Assembly: GCF_006352025.1 (NCBI RefSeq)
Contig: NZ_CP040937.1
Coordinates: forward strand, 242,173-306,172
Direction: 5' to 3'
Length of the DNA stretch: 64,000 bases
DNA from: Hymenobacter sp. DG01
GTDB lineage: Bacteria; Bacteroidota; Bacteroidia; Cytophagales; Hymenobacteraceae
Shown: piece by piece, positions 44,385 to 51,935 of the stretch
Numbering within the stretch: the stretch's first letter is position 1
Layout: each line of letters starts with the position of its first letter
Program-made: the position numbers and the translations under genes
Notes under the pieces: model-generated
Databases searched by the model: none
Seen by the model: only the letters and a program-made list of their open reading frames with translations
What the model was told of the DNA's origin: nothing

Positions 44385-44428
44385 CCGCTGCCGGCAGCGC
44401 CTCCCATAAGTGGGAGGCACTGCACGCG

Positions 44429-46183
44429 CTAGGCCGCATCCAGCCAGCTGAGCTGAGTTCCCGGACCTGCTAGGCGTCGCACTACAGGCGGCGCTGTTAC
44501 CGGTGCTTCTTCGGGCGCGGGCTCCACCGGCATTTGCACAACTACTGGCGCCTCGATGGCCAGGCGCTCCGGCGTTGGCTCGGCTGGGGCCGGATCAAAG
44601 GGACCACGCTTGCGCTCCCGATACGCTTTCATTTCGGGCTCCGGCAGCCACTGCTTGCCGGCACAGGCCCGTAGATTGAACTCTTGCCACAAGGATTCCG
44701 ACTTGAATTCCAGATGCAGAGTGCCTTTCTTGAAAAAGCGCAAAGTGAAAAACTGGCTTTCGCACTCACTGTCGAACTTATCTCCGGGGAACACCTTGCC
44801 CATGCGGGTAAAGCGCGTTTCCAGGGCCTGCCGGATAGTGTAACACGTATCGTAGTTCTCCCCGGTGAGGTAGCACATCACTTTATCAATGTCGGAAAAC
44901 TCCGAGTGCTGATGGTAATTTAAAGTGAAGCGGCTACCGTAGGTTTTCAGGTCGCGGGCGGTGCTCCAGTCGTCCCACTTAACCCAGTTCGGCAGGATCA
45001 GTTTACGGTTCACCTTGAATTTATCGTTGGTTTTCCAACCCTCGACGTGGCAACGATTCTCGTGGTAGTAGCTCGTAAAAATGTCGAATACGGCCACTAC
45101 CGCCTTATCCAGAATGGTAGTCCGGTTCTCAAATACCATTTCTACGAGGCTGGCCACATTCTCTTTTGAGAATTCCATGTAGCCCTGATGGCGGCCGTAC
45201 CGATCAAAATCATTCCGCACCTGGTGCGTCATGTATTTCTGCAGATTTATTTTCGTAAGTACCTCCCGCCAGGCGTTCTGATTCAGGCTGTCGCTAAACT
45301 CGTTGTATACAGCCCGCTGGTTGTCGCTGCTGGCAATGGCTTCATTGGCCACGGCCAGAATATCGCAGGGCTGGCTAACCAGGTCCGCCCCGTAGAATTG
45401 CAGCGCCCGCCGCGCCTTCATGTAGTCTACAAAGGCCTGTTTTACCTGCTCGTAGCCTACCATCATGTTGCCGATAACATCCTTCACCGTCACGGCATCC
45501 TTAAACGAGTCCTCGGTCAGCTCTGGGCCACTGTGGGACTTCTGGCGGCGGGTGTGAAAATCAAAGTTGAGCGGGTCGCGCTCAGCCGGGCGCTGCAGCC
45601 GGACTAAGGAAACGTGCACGTCCGTTTTACGCTCGGCATCTTCGGCCAGGAAAACCTGCCCCAGCTCCTCAACCGTGCCATGGTCGGCAATCAGCTTTTC
45701 CAGCAGCTGGCGCGTTTCCGTGAACGGGTTGCGGATTGTTTCCGTGTTCAGAATGGAAACCACATGCCCGCCCGGGGCCACCGTCTTGAAGGCGTGCAAA
45801 ATGTGGCGGTCAGCGCACGAAAAAGGCGGATTCATGATCATTAGATCAAACTGATGCCCTCCGTTGTACTCCAGGAAATCATCGGCTATCACCTTGTAGT
45901 TTTTGCCCTGCAGCATGGCTTTTAGCTCGGGGTCAATCTCGCAGGCGTACATATTCTTGCTGTAGCTGCTCCAGTGCCCGTTGTGGGTCGTGCGCAGGTG
46001 CTCAGCCATCCAATCCAGGATAGCGCCGCTGCCGGCGCTGGGGTCGCAGATCGTCATGTTCATTAGCGCCGACTGATGATAGCCGGGCCGGCGTCCTTCC
46101 GGGTCGCGGGGAGTAGCAAGAAATGGCTTCAGCATTTCCTGGATCAGTGCGGCAGTTGAGGGGAAGAATTCCGGATTGAACAT
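44429..46183 (-). CDS. N6 DNA methyltransferase with DUF4942-like region
   Basis: 584 residues. Motif I DPSAGSGAILDW (47-58), an acidic AdoMet-ribose site CEIDPE (81-86) and the catalytic NPPF (118-121) place it with N6-adenine methyltransferases. The C-terminal part (YMTHQVRNDFDRYGRHQGYMEFSKENVASLVEMV....TRFTRMGKVFPGDKFDS) resembles DUF4942, seen in phage and plasmid orphan methyltransferases. No restriction partner is nearby, so it probably protects plasmid DNA. The last residues contain TQLSWLDAA, a clamp-binding-like peptide. Single-gene unit with perfect motif B promoter. Confidence 0.88.
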   Translation of the reverse strand: MFNPEFFPSTAALIQEMLKPFLATPRDPEGRRPGYHQSALMNMTICDPSAGSGAILDWMAEHLRTTHNGHWSSYSKNMYACEIDPELKAMLQGKNYKVIADDFLEYNGGHQFDLMIMNPPFSCADRHILHAFKTVAPGGHVVSILNTETIRNPFTETRQLLEKLIADHGTVEELGQVFLAEDAERKTDVHVSLVRLQRPAERDPLNFDFHTRRQKSHSGPELTEDSFKDAVTVKDVIGNMMVGYEQVKQAFVDYMKARRALQFYGADLVSQPCDILAVANEAIASSDNQRAVYNEFSDSLNQNAWREVLTKINLQKYMTHQVRNDFDRYGRHQGYMEFSKENVASLVEMVFENRTTILDKAVVAVFDIFTSYYHENRCHVEGWKTNDKFKVNRKLILPNWVKWDDWSTARDLKTYGSRFTLNYHQHSEFSDIDKVMCYLTGENYDTCYTIRQALETRFTRMGKVFPGDKFDSECESQFFTLRFFKKGTLHLEFKSESLWQEFNLRACAGKQWLPEPEMKAYRERKRGPFDPAPAEPTPERLAIEAPVVVQMPVEPAPEEAPVTAPPVVRRLAGPGTQLSWLDAA

Positions 46184-46214
46184 ATACGGCAGAAGGATAA
46201 AACAGCAGCCCGCT

Positions 46215-46232
46215 GTTGCTATTTATACGCAA
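46215..46232 (-). promoter_or_regulatory. motif B, promoter of the methyltransferase gene
   Basis: GTTGCTATTTATACGCAA with the inverted partner TTAAATAGCAAC at 46263-46274, giving an 11-bp perfect stem with a loop of about 37 nt. Confidence 0.8.
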
Positions 46233-46273
46233 TTCAACCCGTCACAGTTGTGCTAGTTGATGTTAAATAGCAA

Positions 46274-46300
46274 CAAAAAAGAGGCTTTTAAGGCCTCTTT
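46274..46300 (-). terminator. hairpin terminator after the 46335 gene
   Basis: GAGGC and GCCTC arms with a T-run TTTTTTG on the minus strand that leads directly into GTTGCTATTTA of the methyltransferase promoter. Confidence 0.8.
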
Positions 46301-46334
46301 CAATGTTTTCATCCTATTGCCCCTTATGCGTCAA

Positions 46335-47078
46335 TTATAGTTTCAGGGCTTTCTTTACTACTGCTGGAAGCTTCTGAGAATAAGTAGCTATGCGCCCGTT
46401 TCTTTCGGTTGTCACTCCTTGCTCATTCACCCTGAATACCTCAACGAGCCCTAAGCTATACTGTACCCATTCTTGATTTCCGTTTTCGTCGATGTGAATT
46501 CTTAAAGCTGGCGGCGCGTCAAAAACATCTTCATCCCCAGCATCCATACGGGCTTCGCATTCCTCGACAGTTTCATCACTGGCCAGATAGTGGGCCGTAA
46601 AATCAGTGAGTTCCTGAAAGCTGGGAGCTGAGCTGCAGTGCACATAATAGAAATTCGTTTCTATCCTGTCCGGGTCTTGCCACACACAAAAGCGCACTTC
46701 CGGCCACCGCTCCTTCAGCTTCTTTCTAAGAATTGCAAATGTCTGCTCCTCGTCATAGACTTTATACTGTGGCGCGTCAGCGCCGACAATACCGTGAACT
46801 GGAATAGGTTCAATAGCTAAAAGCAGATCATATAGTGGCCCCTCATCTGCCTGTAATAAGAAGGGTAATCCACCATCAACCAATTGTGGATTGTATTTGT
46901 GCAGGGCGTTCAACCAGGAGTCAAAGGAGAAGGCATGCCCTTTCAATTCATGCCAATACTCCCCGGTTGTTGCGAACAGATGGGCTGCCACGAGCTGTTT
47001 TGCTGACGCTGGATAATCAAGAAAGTGAATACGGTCCGCAAACCTATCTTCTGGGTTTAAAAACGAGCTTTCATTCAT
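46335..47078 (-). CDS. array protein with possible LPD29-like segment
   Basis: 247 residues from ATG 47078 (the frame extends to a TTG at 47099). The middle reads FAILRKKLKERWPEVRFCVWQDPDRIETNFYYVHCSSAPSFQELTDFTAHYLASD, which resembles the LPD29-type segment of large polyvalent proteins (lkerfP..kFSVr......v.wt..Ps...v). Base composition is lower in GC than neighbours, suggesting a separate origin. Function unknown. Confidence 0.55.
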   Translation of the reverse strand: MNESSFLNPEDRFADRIHFLDYPASAKQLVAAHLFATTGEYWHELKGHAFSFDSWLNALHKYNPQLVDGGLPFLLQADEGPLYDLLLAIEPIPVHGIVGADAPQYKVYDEEQTFAILRKKLKERWPEVRFCVWQDPDRIETNFYYVHCSSAPSFQELTDFTAHYLASDETVEECEARMDAGDEDVFDAPPALRIHIDENGNQEWVQYSLGLVEVFRVNEQGVTTERNGRIATYSQKLPAVVKKALKL

Positions 47079-47167
47079 GGCCTTTGGGAAATAGTACAAG
47101 CGAAAGTACGCATGAAGTTCGTTTTGATAAAGTAAAATAATACAAATAAATCCCGCCTGAAGGCATT

Positions 47168-47196
47168 GTTGTTACTTATAAACTATAAATAGCAAC
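47168..47196 (-). promoter_or_regulatory. motif B hairpin upstream of the 46335 gene
   Basis: GTTGTTACTTATA and TATAAATAGCAAC face each other around three bases, a near-perfect 13-bp stem. This is the most compact version of the motif B inverted repeat. Confidence 0.7.
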
Positions 47197-47230
47197 AACG
47201 CACAGTCAAACATTTGCCGTGCGTTGTTGC
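47192..47230. repeat. 12-bp inverted repeat beside motif B
   Basis: GCAACAACGCAC pairs exactly with GTGCGTTGTTGC around 15 bases. It overlaps the motif B hairpin, so two alternative folds are possible. It may also act as a terminator for the 47261 gene. Confidence 0.7.
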
Positions 47231-47260
47231 CGATTTCAATACTAATACTGACTGCTGCTT

Positions 47261-47566
47261 TTACTCTTTGCTGCTTTGTTCCCGCACCTTCAGCAATGCC
47301 CGCTGGTGGTCGCTTTCGTTTACGGAGTAAAAGCGGTGAAACTCTCCCGCCTCGGTCAGCTCCACGCCGTCCCAGTTGCCGTCAGAATCCCGGTAGATCA
47401 CTTTGCAACCTGTCAGGGGCCGGTTTTCCTCTCGGCTTATTTCCTGCAGTACATGCTCAATGTCATTGGTTACACTCTTGCCTTGATCCTGGTCGATGAT
47501 CTGCAGGATGTTATCGGGGCTGATGGAGTAAGTAAAGCTCGCGTGGGGTACTCGGGAATGCCTCAT
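47261..47566 (-). CDS. small unrecognised array protein
   Basis: 101 residues (FTYSISPDNILQIIDQDQGKSVTNDIEHVLQEISREENRPLTGCKVIYRDSDGNWDGVEL). The mix suggests a small alpha/beta fold. It lies 37 bp after the TGT/DpdA-like gene in a two-gene operon. No function assignable. Confidence 0.55.
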   Translation of the reverse strand: MRHSRVPHASFTYSISPDNILQIIDQDQGKSVTNDIEHVLQEISREENRPLTGCKVIYRDSDGNWDGVELTEAGEFHRFYSVNESDHQRALLKVREQSSKE

Positions 47567-47603
47567 GGTAGTGAAAGAATAAGGTGAAGAAAAACAAGCG
47601 GAA

Positions 47604-48365
47604 TTAGGCGGCCTGGGCCACGTTGTAGAAGCTATCGAGCAAAGAGGTCTGCCGACCCTCGCGGCGCCAGTAGCGGGCAGAATCCAGGGCCTCTATGCGG
47701 TCGGCAATCAAACAGGCCCGCTCCCCGCGGGTCGTTGCCGTTGTGCCAGCGAAGCGGGCAGCCTGGCCACTGTTGCGAGCCACGTTGGTTGAGTCACCCG
47801 AGGCGAGGGGCAGCAGGGAGAAAACTTTGGGGTCCAGCATCCGGAGGCCGTGCAGCTGGCACAGGGGCCGGCCGAACTCATCACAGACGATATCCATCAT
47901 TTCCCGGATACGCTGCCACCATGCCCGACTTTTCAATACTTCGTACCCGTTGCCGCCCCCCAGGGCCACTATCTCATAATTCTGCGCCAGCCACAATAGG
48001 CGCTCCAGCGGCTGGTGCATGTGGTAAACGGGCACGCCCTTCAGGTGCGCGGGCCAGCGCTTCAGGTAAGCATTGTTCTGGGCCTCGGTGCCGGCAATAT
48101 GATCTGGAATTATAGCCCAGTGAAAGCGCGGGTGCTCCTGAAGCTTCTCTACCCAGGCCGTATAGCCATTGTAGTCGCGGTACTCGGTGTAGCCCTTGCG
48201 CCAGTCGCTGAAAGCCCCGTTATCCAGCACAAAGCCTTTGCAGTACTGGAGCACGATGTTAAGCTGATCGGGCCGGGAATAGGGGACCAAGCCAAAGCGG
48301 CCGGTCAAGGCCTGCACTGCGTCGGTCTTGCTGCCCCCGATGGGCGTGCCATGATACTTGATCAT
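47604..48365 (-). CDS. TGT/DpdA-like phage-type protein, possible DNA deazapurine modification
   Basis: 253 residues from ATG 48365, where the start MIKYHGTPIGGSKTDAV fits a family known from phages. Motifs include CKGFVLDNGAFSDWRKG, HWAIIPDHIAGTEAQN, VPVYHMHQPLERLLWLAQ and CQLHGLRMLDPKVFSLLPLASGDSTNVARN, which resemble the barrel of tRNA-guanine transglycosylase and DpdA proteins that place 7-deazaguanines in nucleic acid. The DNGAFS Asp and a second catalytic-like Asp (SGDSTN) are present. The family assignment is from memory and moderate. It ends GRQTSLLDSFYNVAQAA with a clamp-binding-like QTSLL. Confidence 0.6.
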   Translation of the reverse strand: MIKYHGTPIGGSKTDAVQALTGRFGLVPYSRPDQLNIVLQYCKGFVLDNGAFSDWRKGYTEYRDYNGYTAWVEKLQEHPRFHWAIIPDHIAGTEAQNNAYLKRWPAHLKGVPVYHMHQPLERLLWLAQNYEIVALGGGNGYEVLKSRAWWQRIREMMDIVCDEFGRPLCQLHGLRMLDPKVFSLLPLASGDSTNVARNSGQAARFAGTTATTRGERACLIADRIEALDSARYWRREGRQTSLLDSFYNVAQAA

Positions 48366-48456
48366 GGTCGGGGTAATAGGATCAATTGCTCCTATAGAAC
48401 TGAGGGAAACACACATAAAATAAACTAGGATATAAAAGCCTTTATGGCTGTTATTC

Positions 48457-48506
48457 GTTGCTATTTATACGCGTTAGCCCTGGCCTTTGTTGCTATTTAT
48501 ATGCAC
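48457..48506 (-). promoter_or_regulatory. two tandem motif B copies, promoter of the TGT-like operon
   Basis: GTTGCTATTTATACGC at 48457 and GTTGCTATTTATATGCAC at 48489, direct repeats 32 bp apart (three helical turns). Here the second copy is direct rather than inverted. Confidence 0.8.
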
Positions 48507-48570
48507 TGCCACGACTTTTTATCAGTCGCATTTTTGTTGAAAAACCATGCCCTTTTCCCCAATAGCCCAC

Positions 48571-48601
48571 AAAAAAGCCCGGCCTGTTTCCAGGTCGGGC
48601 T
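48571..48601 (-). terminator. terminator after the 48619 gene
   Basis: AGCCCGGCCTG pairs with CAGGTCGGGCT (one mismatch) around four bases; minus-strand T-run TTTTTTG follows. Confidence 0.85.
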
Positions 48602-48618
48602 GCTTCGAGGTGGCTGGC

Positions 48619-49350
48619 TTACTTGTCGGCTACCATCACGACGGCGATGCGGCTGTTCATGACTTTCTTTGGGTCCTCCTTGGGCTTACGAAGAATCCAG
48701 CCCTTACCATTTGTGCCTTTAATCCAGGTACGGGGCTCAGCTTCGGAGCTGGCCAGCTCCAGTTCCGCCCATTCATTCAGGTGGGAGGTTTCGTACCCAT
48801 CGGTGCCGCCCGTAACAACCAGCGGGGAGCCGGAGCCCTTAGATGGAACGGTAATGGCGACATAGTTGGGGGCCGTCTCGGAGCCTAGGCCTTCAACAAC
48901 CACAAATACGCCCCCGGCTGGCATGGCCAGATCATGGGCCGAAACATCGAGGGTCAGCAAACCTTTCGGGGCTGCCTTCATTTGCTGTGCACTGACCATG
49001 ATCGGCGCCGGCAGCATGGTGGCCGACTCGGGCACCGTGGGCACTTCACCTACTGGAGCAGCGAGCAGCTGCACGCGCAACCGGCCAGCCCGCACGTCGG
49101 TAGGTTTCAATTGTACCTGGATCTGGGATATGGTGCCGTGCGTCGAGGCAGGTAGGTGAACGGCAATGTTGGTGCCCGCTACCAGGCTGTAGGTGCGCAG
49201 GGGCTTGACCTTAGCTCCGAAAGGCGTTACGGTAACCGTCTGCCCGGGGCGAACCGTGACCTCAGCCAGGGACTGCATAGGAATGGGTTTCAGCGTATCC
49301 GGGGCGGCCGTTAACAAGGAACCACACAGAAGAAAGATAGATCCGAGCAT
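48619..49350 (-). CDS. exported beta-rich protein, unrecognised
   Basis: 243 residues. A short signal sequence (MLGSIFLLCGSLLTAAP) precedes a beta-rich chain (AEVTVRPGQTVTVTPFGAKVKPLRTYSLVAGTNIAVHLPAS...) with a basic C terminus (WILRKPKEDPKKVMNS). It has no motif B in the leader. Likely periplasmic or surface; function unknown. Confidence 0.6.
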   Translation of the reverse strand: MLGSIFLLCGSLLTAAPDTLKPIPMQSLAEVTVRPGQTVTVTPFGAKVKPLRTYSLVAGTNIAVHLPASTHGTISQIQVQLKPTDVRAGRLRVQLLAAPVGEVPTVPESATMLPAPIMVSAQQMKAAPKGLLTLDVSAHDLAMPAGGVFVVVEGLGSETAPNYVAITVPSKGSGSPLVVTGGTDGYETSHLNEWAELELASSEAEPRTWIKGTNGKGWILRKPKEDPKKVMNSRIAVVMVADK

Positions 49351-49388
49351 AGAATATTTTTAAGGTCGCAAGGTCCGAAAACAAAAAC

Positions 49389-49414
49389 AATACCGGGCAA
49401 AGCTACCCGGTATT
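49389..49414 (-). terminator. terminator after the 49444 gene
   Basis: AATACCGGG pairs with CCCGGTATT, followed on the minus strand by GTTTTTGTTTT. Confidence 0.85.
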
Positions 49415-49443
49415 GTTTTATTTGACTGCGACGGGTGGCACTA

Positions 49444-49686
49444 TTACTGGCAGAAAGCCGAGTTAGGAATAGTGGTTTCGCGGGAAATGGCGAAGCCAAA
49501 GAAACGGGTGGTCCAGGTGCCGCCGCCGTTCTCGTCACACTCCATACCTGAGCCGAACAAACGGGCCTCAGCCGTATTCGAGGGAGCAGTTGCCAGCATC
49601 ACGCCGCAAGCCATAGCACCTACTACAGCTACTTTTTTGGCTTTATTGCGAGCAATAGTAGCCAGACGAACGAACTTGTTTTTCAT
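49444..49686 (-). CDS. small exported peptide with two Cys
   Basis: 80 residues. MKNKFVRLATIARNKAKKVAVVGAMACGVMLATAPSNTAEA is a long basic signal sequence; the mature part of about 38 residues (RLFGSGMECDENGGGTWTTRFFGFAISRETTIPNSAFCQ) has two Cys that could form a disulfide. It may be a secreted peptide or precursor. Two adjacent motif A sites and a perfect TATGTTTG -7 box lie upstream, so it is a strong motif A target. Confidence 0.7.
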   Translation of the reverse strand: MKNKFVRLATIARNKAKKVAVVGAMACGVMLATAPSNTAEARLFGSGMECDENGGGTWTTRFFGFAISRETTIPNSAFCQ

Positions 49687-49780
49687 AAAAATGAAAGAGG
49701 AAAACAGGGGCCTACTCTACTCGCTTTTCGGCTTACGCGGTGGTCAGTGAAAGGGCTCACTGTTCCCACGTACCAAACAT

Positions 49781-49800
49781 AGCAACTAAATTTAATCGCG
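49781..49800. promoter_or_regulatory. motif A palindrome, copy 11
   Basis: AGCAACTAAATTTAATCGCG. On the minus strand TATGTTTG, a perfect TAnnTTTG -7 box, begins just downstream, so the operator fills the promoter spacer. Confidence 0.8.
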
Positions 49801-49818
49801 CCACTAAATTTAGTTGCG
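49799..49818. promoter_or_regulatory. motif A palindrome, copy 12
   Basis: CGCCACTAAATTTAGTTGCG, overlapping copy 11 by two bases (centre-to-centre 18 bp). Confidence 0.75.
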
Positions 49819-49900
49819 TATCGAAAATTTATTTTTGCATTGTACCCAGCTACGCGGCCAGTCGCATGCTAGGGCAGCGACTGGCCGGGGGAGTGCAACG

Positions 49901-50587
49901 CTAGTGGTTTAGCAGCTGCGGGGTGATGGCGGAAGCATTGCTCTCCGGAATAGGGTAGGGTTGGTGCTGACCTCCCACCAAGTAGTGCCATTCACCCAGG
50001 GGGCCAAAGCCGCGACGGTTATACACGTCGCACAGCAGCAGTATACCTTCTACCTCATAAGTGCTGAGCGGGGAAAAGGCACTGATGGTTTCCTTTAGGC
50101 TGAACAAGGGTGCTGGCCGCTCACGACGGCTGCTCACGTAAGCCAACTGGCCAACGATGCCAAAGCTTCCGCGCCAGCGCTTTTCATCGAGGGGGCCGCG
50201 CTGCAAGGCCTGGCTCAGGCAGGCTACTTCTTCGGCTACTTCCCGGATGCCAATGGTACGGCCCAGCACCGCAATAACCTCCTCCGGCGTGTTGCAAAAG
50301 ATGATCCGGTCGTTTTCACCGGGCAACCGAACTTCCAGCTCGCCACTGGTAACGCCCTCCAGATGCTGATGCAGTAAGCCGTGGGCTACTGGGTCGGGGC
50401 CGGCGTCCAGCCGGAAGTAGTCGGCCGAGTCGCTGTAGCGGCCGTTCAGCTCGATGGTCGGCCCGCTGCCGGTATCGCGCAGGGCGGTAACAATGCCGGT
50501 GCGGGGCTCATAGCGGGTGGTGCTGGCCTGACTGCCAAGCTGAAATATACCAGCGGCGGTTTGCACGTACTGAAGGGGCTTGCTCAT
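49901..50587 (-). CDS. array protein, paralogue of the 58883 product
   Basis: 228 residues. The segment GVTSGELEVRLPGENDRIIFCNTPEEVIAVL...W....GQLAYVSSRRER aligns by eye with AVTAGKYELYLPGLQHRILFADSVDQVLGLL...W....GTVAYLAAGAASR of the 58883 protein. A SPLSTY string is shared with the 60209 product. No outside family recognised. Confidence 0.6.
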   Translation of the reverse strand: MSKPLQYVQTAAGIFQLGSQASTTRYEPRTGIVTALRDTGSGPTIELNGRYSDSADYFRLDAGPDPVAHGLLHQHLEGVTSGELEVRLPGENDRIIFCNTPEEVIAVLGRTIGIREVAEEVACLSQALQRGPLDEKRWRGSFGIVGQLAYVSSRRERPAPLFSLKETISAFSPLSTYEVEGILLLCDVYNRRGFGPLGEWHYLVGGQHQPYPIPESNASAITPQLLNH

Positions 50588-50615
50588 GGCTAGAAGGAAA
50601 AGACGGATTCACATT

Positions 50616-50633
50616 GTTGTCTTTTATACGCAC
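50616..50633 (-). promoter_or_regulatory. motif B variant upstream of the 49901 gene
   Basis: GTTGTCTTTTATACGCAC, identical to the copy at 54969. It touches the preceding terminator with no gap. Confidence 0.75.
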
Positions 50634-50667
50634 AAAACGGCCCCCAGGTTACCCAGAGGCCGTTTTT
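50634..50667 (-). terminator. terminator after the 50709 gene, fused to motif B
   Basis: AAAACGGCC pairs with GGCCGTTTT; the minus-strand sequence continues TTTTGTGCGTATAAAAG, the next promoter. Confidence 0.75.
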
Positions 50668-50708
50668 AGTCAGATTTACCGCTGATATTTAGTGGTTATT
50701 TTGTGCTC

Positions 50709-51158
50709 CTATGCCGCCCGACTATAGCTCAGCTGCTCGGCTTGGATGGTTACGCGCAGGCCAGGGAAAACGTAGTGCTCGGGCACTCCCAGCGTATCGG
50801 TGGCGAAGTCCTGCACGGCATCGAGCAAATGCAGCAGGCCCATGCCCGGCGATTCTTCCGCCCGGCCGAAATCCACTTTAGCCAGCAGCCAGTTTTTCAT
50901 TTCATGTACCGCCTGCCAGTACTGGCGCTTCTGGGAAAGCTCCCCGCCCTGAGCATTAAAGGTGTCGCGCAGGGTATCGACAAAACGCAGCAGCCGGCGT
51001 CCAGGCCGGTCCTGCACGGCCTTGTGGTCGAGGGTTCGATTAAGCCACTGGCGCTGCTGGCCTAGCAGCTTGTAATCAACGGCATTGAAGAATGCGGCGG
51101 CGGCGGCTTCTGCCGGCGTCTTAGGGTCTGGCGCGGAGCTAAACAGGGTAATCTGCAT
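50709..51158 (-). CDS. helical array protein with N-terminal clamp-binding-like motif
   Basis: 149 residues from ATG 51158, opening MQITLFSSAP, where QITLF resembles a beta-clamp binding peptide at the very N terminus. The rest is helical (YKLLGQQRQWLNRTLDHKAVQDRPGRRLLRFVDTLRDTFNA) with no recognised domain. Ten bases separate it from the 51169 gene. Confidence 0.55.
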   Translation of the reverse strand: MQITLFSSAPDPKTPAEAAAAAFFNAVDYKLLGQQRQWLNRTLDHKAVQDRPGRRLLRFVDTLRDTFNAQGGELSQKRQYWQAVHEMKNWLLAKVDFGRAEESPGMGLLHLLDAVQDFATDTLGVPEHYVFPGLRVTIQAEQLSYSRAA

Positions 51159-51168
51159 CGGAGGGGAA

Positions 51169-51675
51169 TTAGCGGCCTGATTCAGCCTTTTTGCGGAGTT
51201 CAATTTCTTTCTTGCACCAATCCAGCAGCAAGGAGCAATCTTCGACGGTCCCCGCTTCCCCGGCCTCCCGGAGCGCTTCACGCTCCCGGTCAAAGTGGTG
51301 GCTCTTGGTGATGCGGTTTAGGAATTGCAGTTGAGCATCTGTCGCGCGGTCCGTTGGGGCCGCATTAACCGGAATCAGCGGTACTCGCTCAGAAGGGTTG
51401 AGGGAAGGGCAGAAATACCAGGCCCCATCTATGAAAAGGTAGTTGACTTCCTGCCAGCCCGCGTTGAGCACGGCCGACAAGTAGGAGGCTCCCTGCTTGC
51501 CCCCCAGAATAGTTAGCGCGGCGGCCTCATCGGGGGCGGTGCATTGCAGCAACCGGGCTTCCAGCACCTCGGCCGGGGCAAAGGCCGGCATGGTAACTAC
51601 GCGCCATAACTCATCGTGAATCTGAACGGTGACACTGGCATTAACTGGACCGGAAGCAGGAGCAATGGAAGGCAT
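51169..51675 (-). CDS. unrecognised array protein, first of two-gene operon
   Basis: 168 residues. Beta-rich N terminus (ASVTVQIHDELWRVVTMPAFAPAEVLEARLLQ) and a charged helical C terminus (HHFDREREALREAGEAGTVEDCSLLLDWCKKEIELRKKAES). Function unknown. Confidence 0.55.
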   Translation of the reverse strand: MPSIAPASGPVNASVTVQIHDELWRVVTMPAFAPAEVLEARLLQCTAPDEAAALTILGGKQGASYLSAVLNAGWQEVNYLFIDGAWYFCPSLNPSERVPLIPVNAAPTDRATDAQLQFLNRITKSHHFDREREALREAGEAGTVEDCSLLLDWCKKEIELRKKAESGR

Positions 51676-51695
51676 AAGGAAGGCAGAAAATAGGG

Positions 51696-51724
51696 GTTGC
51701 GCTGTATACCTTCTTATACGTGAA
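51696..51724 (-). promoter_or_regulatory. array promoter module for the 51675-50709 operon
   Basis: GTTGCGCTGTATACC then TTCTTATACGTG on the plus strand, followed by AAAAACGGC and CTTTTCTCCCCATCGCCCC as in other modules. Confidence 0.6.
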
Positions 51725-51859
51725 ATCAGACCTAACGCATATAAAATACCACCGTAAAAACGGCTTTATTTGCCATTTAAAGCACTTTTCTCCCCATCGC
51801 CCCACGCCTGTATATCTGCAAGCAGGTAGACAAAAAGGGTAGTAAAAAACAACACCGTA

Positions 51860-51879
51860 CGCAATTAAACTTAATAGCG
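51860..51879. promoter_or_regulatory. motif A palindrome, copy 13
   Basis: CGCAATTAAACTTAATAGCG, upstream of the 51936 exported-protein gene. ATCGAAA.TTTTATT follows, also found beside copy 12. Confidence 0.7.
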
Positions 51880-51935
51880 CATCGAAATTTTATTCTAGTT
51901 TCGACCCACTGTTTTTCACTTCACACCCCATTTCC

